NCBI RefSeq assembly: GCF_016901995.1
Contig: NZ_JACJLE010000018.1
Location: forward strand, 1 to 64,000
Source of the DNA: Bacteroides caecigallinarum
GTDB lineage: Bacteria > Bacteroidota > Bacteroidia > Bacteroidales > Bacteroidaceae
DNA: 64,000 nt
Direction: 5' to 3'
Under the pieces are notes generated by a model. The model saw only the letters and a list, made by a program, of their open reading frames with translations, was not told the origin of the DNA and did no database searches. The position numbers were made by a program, and so were the translations under genes. Positions 62,712 to 64,000 of the stretch are shown piece after piece; the stretch's first letter is position 1; each line of letters starts with the position of its first letter.

Positions 62712-63500
62712 ATGACAATCAACTGGGATGTTTTCTATATATTCACCATCGTTTCTGTAATCCTATGGATTATAAGTGCGGTTGCCTCTGCAGCTAAAGA
62801 CGGAATCTCAAAAACAGCCGTTGCAGCAAGCCTGTCAGGCAGCATCGTTTTCATGGCATTTATCATAGGACTGTGGATTTATCTGCAAAGGCCTCCGCTC
62901 AGAACAATGGGAGAAACACGATTATGGTATTCGCTATTCATGGGAATATCAGGACTTATCACCTACTGGAGATGGAAATACAGATGGATACTATCCTTCT
63001 CTACTATGGTATCTGCAGTGTTCTGCATCATCAACATACTCAAGCCAGAGATACACGACCAGTCGCTTATGCCTGCCCTGCAAAGCGCATGGTTCATCCC
63101 TCATGTGACTGTATATATGTTTTCATACTCAGTACTTGGATGCGCATTCATCATTGGATGTATAGGAATGAAAAAGCATAAAGAGATATATACCACTACT
63201 GCAGACGAGCTGGTATATACAGGAACTGCTTTCCTCACCATAGGTATGCTGACGGGAGCTATATGGGCAAAGGATGCATGGGGCAACTACTGGAGCTGGG
63301 ACCCGAAGGAAACATGGGCAGCCATAACATGGACTATTTACCTGCTATACATACATATACGACTGCAAAGAACATACAAGAGTAAAAGACTACTGTACGG
63401 ACTTCTCATAGCAGGATTCGTATCACTGCAGATGTGCTGGTATGGAGTAAACTATCTTCCGGCGGCACAGAAGAGTGTACATTTATATAATAGACAATAA
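62712..63500 (+). CDS. ccsA: Cytochrome c biogenesis protein CcsA
   Basis: 262 residues with about eight membrane helices. It carries the tryptophan-rich heme-handling signature WGNYWSWDPKETWAAITW (about 195-212), flanked by histidines for heme binding (HVTVYMFSY region near 137 and the HIRLQ region near 220). It works with the ResB-like protein 25 bases upstream as the heme exporter and cytochrome c lyase of system II. The next gene (63546) encodes a protein with a CMECH heme site, a plausible client. Confidence 0.92.
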   Translation: MTINWDVFYIFTIVSVILWIISAVASAAKDGISKTAVAASLSGSIVFMAFIIGLWIYLQRPPLRTMGETRLWYSLFMGISGLITYWRWKYRWILSFSTMVSAVFCIINILKPEIHDQSLMPALQSAWFIPHVTVYMFSYSVLGCAFIIGCIGMKKHKEIYTTTADELVYTGTAFLTIGMLTGAIWAKDAWGNYWSWDPKETWAAITWTIYLLYIHIRLQRTYKSKRLLYGLLIAGFVSLQMCWYGVNYLPAAQKSVHLYNRQ

Positions 63501-63545
63501 TCCCAAAAGGAAACTACTAATACTAACATTTAAAAAAGTGAGATT

Positions 63546-64000
63546 ATGAAGAAAAAGATTATCTTGGCAGCATTACTGATTGCAGCGGGAGCTGTGGTAG
63601 TTTACCGCCTTGTGAATCAAGCTCCATCAGAATCGCTTGCAGCAAACGAAAGAATGCTTGCAATACTTACTGACGGAGGATGTATGGAATGCCACTCGGC
63701 AAATCCTAAACTTCCTTTCTATGCCAACTTCCCTATTGCAGGAAAAGTGGTGAAAGAGGATATCGAGAAAGGATACAGAGAGTTTGACGTAGAGCCTATG
63801 ATGACAGCTCTCAAGAATGGTGAGAAAGTGGGCGAAGTCGATTTGGCTAAAGTAGAAAAGGTAATAAAGGACGGTACAATGCCATTGGCTAAATATTACC
63901 TTGTACACTGGGGTTCGTCTATGACTGGCAAGAAAACAGAAATTGCTCTTGACTGGGTAAAGAATTACAGAGCTCAGGCATATCCAAATACTCTGGCTGC
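63546..64000 (+). CDS. Heme-binding protein with CxxCH motif, cytochrome c peroxidase-like (partial)
   Basis: The gene runs off the window edge; 151 codons are visible. A signal anchor (KKIILAALLIAAGAVVVYRL, about 4-23) leads into a periplasmic domain with GGCMECHSANPKLPFYANFP, where CMECH is a c-type heme site (Cys about 41 and 44, His 45). The segment GYREFDVEPMM and GTMPLAKYYLVHWGSSMT follow, as in the N-terminal heme-binding domain found on Bacteroides cytochrome c peroxidases. The full protein type cannot be settled without the rest. It is placed right after the cytochrome c maturation pair. Confidence 0.7.
   Translation, partial: MKKKIILAALLIAAGAVVVYRLVNQAPSESLAANERMLAILTDGGCMECHSANPKLPFYANFPIAGKVVKEDIEKGYREFDVEPMMTALKNGEKVGEVDLAKVEKVIKDGTMPLAKYYLVHWGSSMTGKKTEIALDWVKNYRAQAYPNTLA

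Noticed and set aside
1-64000. CRISPR array or complete insertion sequence
   Set aside because: No regularly spaced direct repeats and no transposase or integrase gene was seen anywhere in the window.

Overview
This 64-kb window is chromosomal DNA from a gut-type member of the Bacteroidales, most likely Bacteroides or Phocaeicola. The evidence is the recurring Bacteroidetes promoter (TTTG, about 19-20 bases, then TAnnTTTG), a SusC/SusD pair, an RprX/RprY two-component system, Mfa/FimA-type fimbrillins, a Nudix-type AraR, the GGGtGRT protein and an adenosylcobalamin-dependent ribonucleotide reductase. Most of the window is ordinary, fairly AT-rich housekeeping sequence.

Layout. 0.2-5.8 kb: dnaA, a convergent nitroreductase, nrdJ and folB. 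5.8-12.8 kb: a complete tryptophan operon trpB-E-G-D-C-F-A. It is preceded by a Bacteroidetes promoter, a 20-codon leader peptide with two adjacent Trp codons and a strong intrinsic terminator, so it looks like a ribosome-mediated attenuator. Palindromic repeats sit between trpE/trpG, trpG/trpD and trpC/trpF. 12.8-21.4 kb: a visibly GC-richer, probably acquired surface-fimbria cluster. Its members are a promoter, a leader ORF holding an (AC)13 microsatellite and a terminator-like hairpin, a frame-disrupted membrane protein, a DUF3575 protein, an Mfa2/DUF5119-like lipoprotein, a fimbrillin and two GLUG-repeat fimbrillin-like lipoproteins. The cluster ends in a chimeric ORF that joins an RteA-like sensor N-terminus to the C-terminus of an unrelated secreted protein.

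21.4-25.9 kb: an orphan HigA-like antitoxin, type I asparaginase and rprY-rprX. 26-29.5 kb: a NifU-like scaffold and the GGGtGRT gene, whose last 239 bp, including the terminator, are duplicated 1,670 bp downstream around a small insert carrying a lipocalin-like lipoprotein and a frameshifted kinase-like gene. 29.8-37.7 kb: a TPR/AraC regulator, SusC, SusD and a TlpA-like thioredoxin. Then come tRNA-Ser(TGA), dsbD, a cysteine desulfidase-family gene, an AlbA_2/Schlafen-like protein, an AGCS symporter, an unknown gene, a uracil-DNA glycosylase-family gene and tRNA-Trp.

45.5-56 kb: an L-arabinose and pentose phosphate locus, galM-like epimerase, SGLT-type symporter, araR, araD, araA, araB, tkt, rpiB, with two matching operator-like inverted repeats (AAGTGT-N7-ACAC) at its head. 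56-64 kb: dnaB, pheT, a small membrane protein, yebC, a TSCPD protein, the ResB-like and CcsA cytochrome c maturation pair, and the start of a CxxCH-containing heme protein cut by the window edge.

The most notable candidates for undescribed biology are the (AC)n leader ORF in front of the fimbrial cluster, where repeat number would set whether ribosomes cross a terminator-like hairpin or stop at the start codon of the next gene, the trp leader, the kinase/surface-protein chimera and the 3'-end duplication around the GGGtGRT insert. All functional statements are from reading the sequence; no database search was run.
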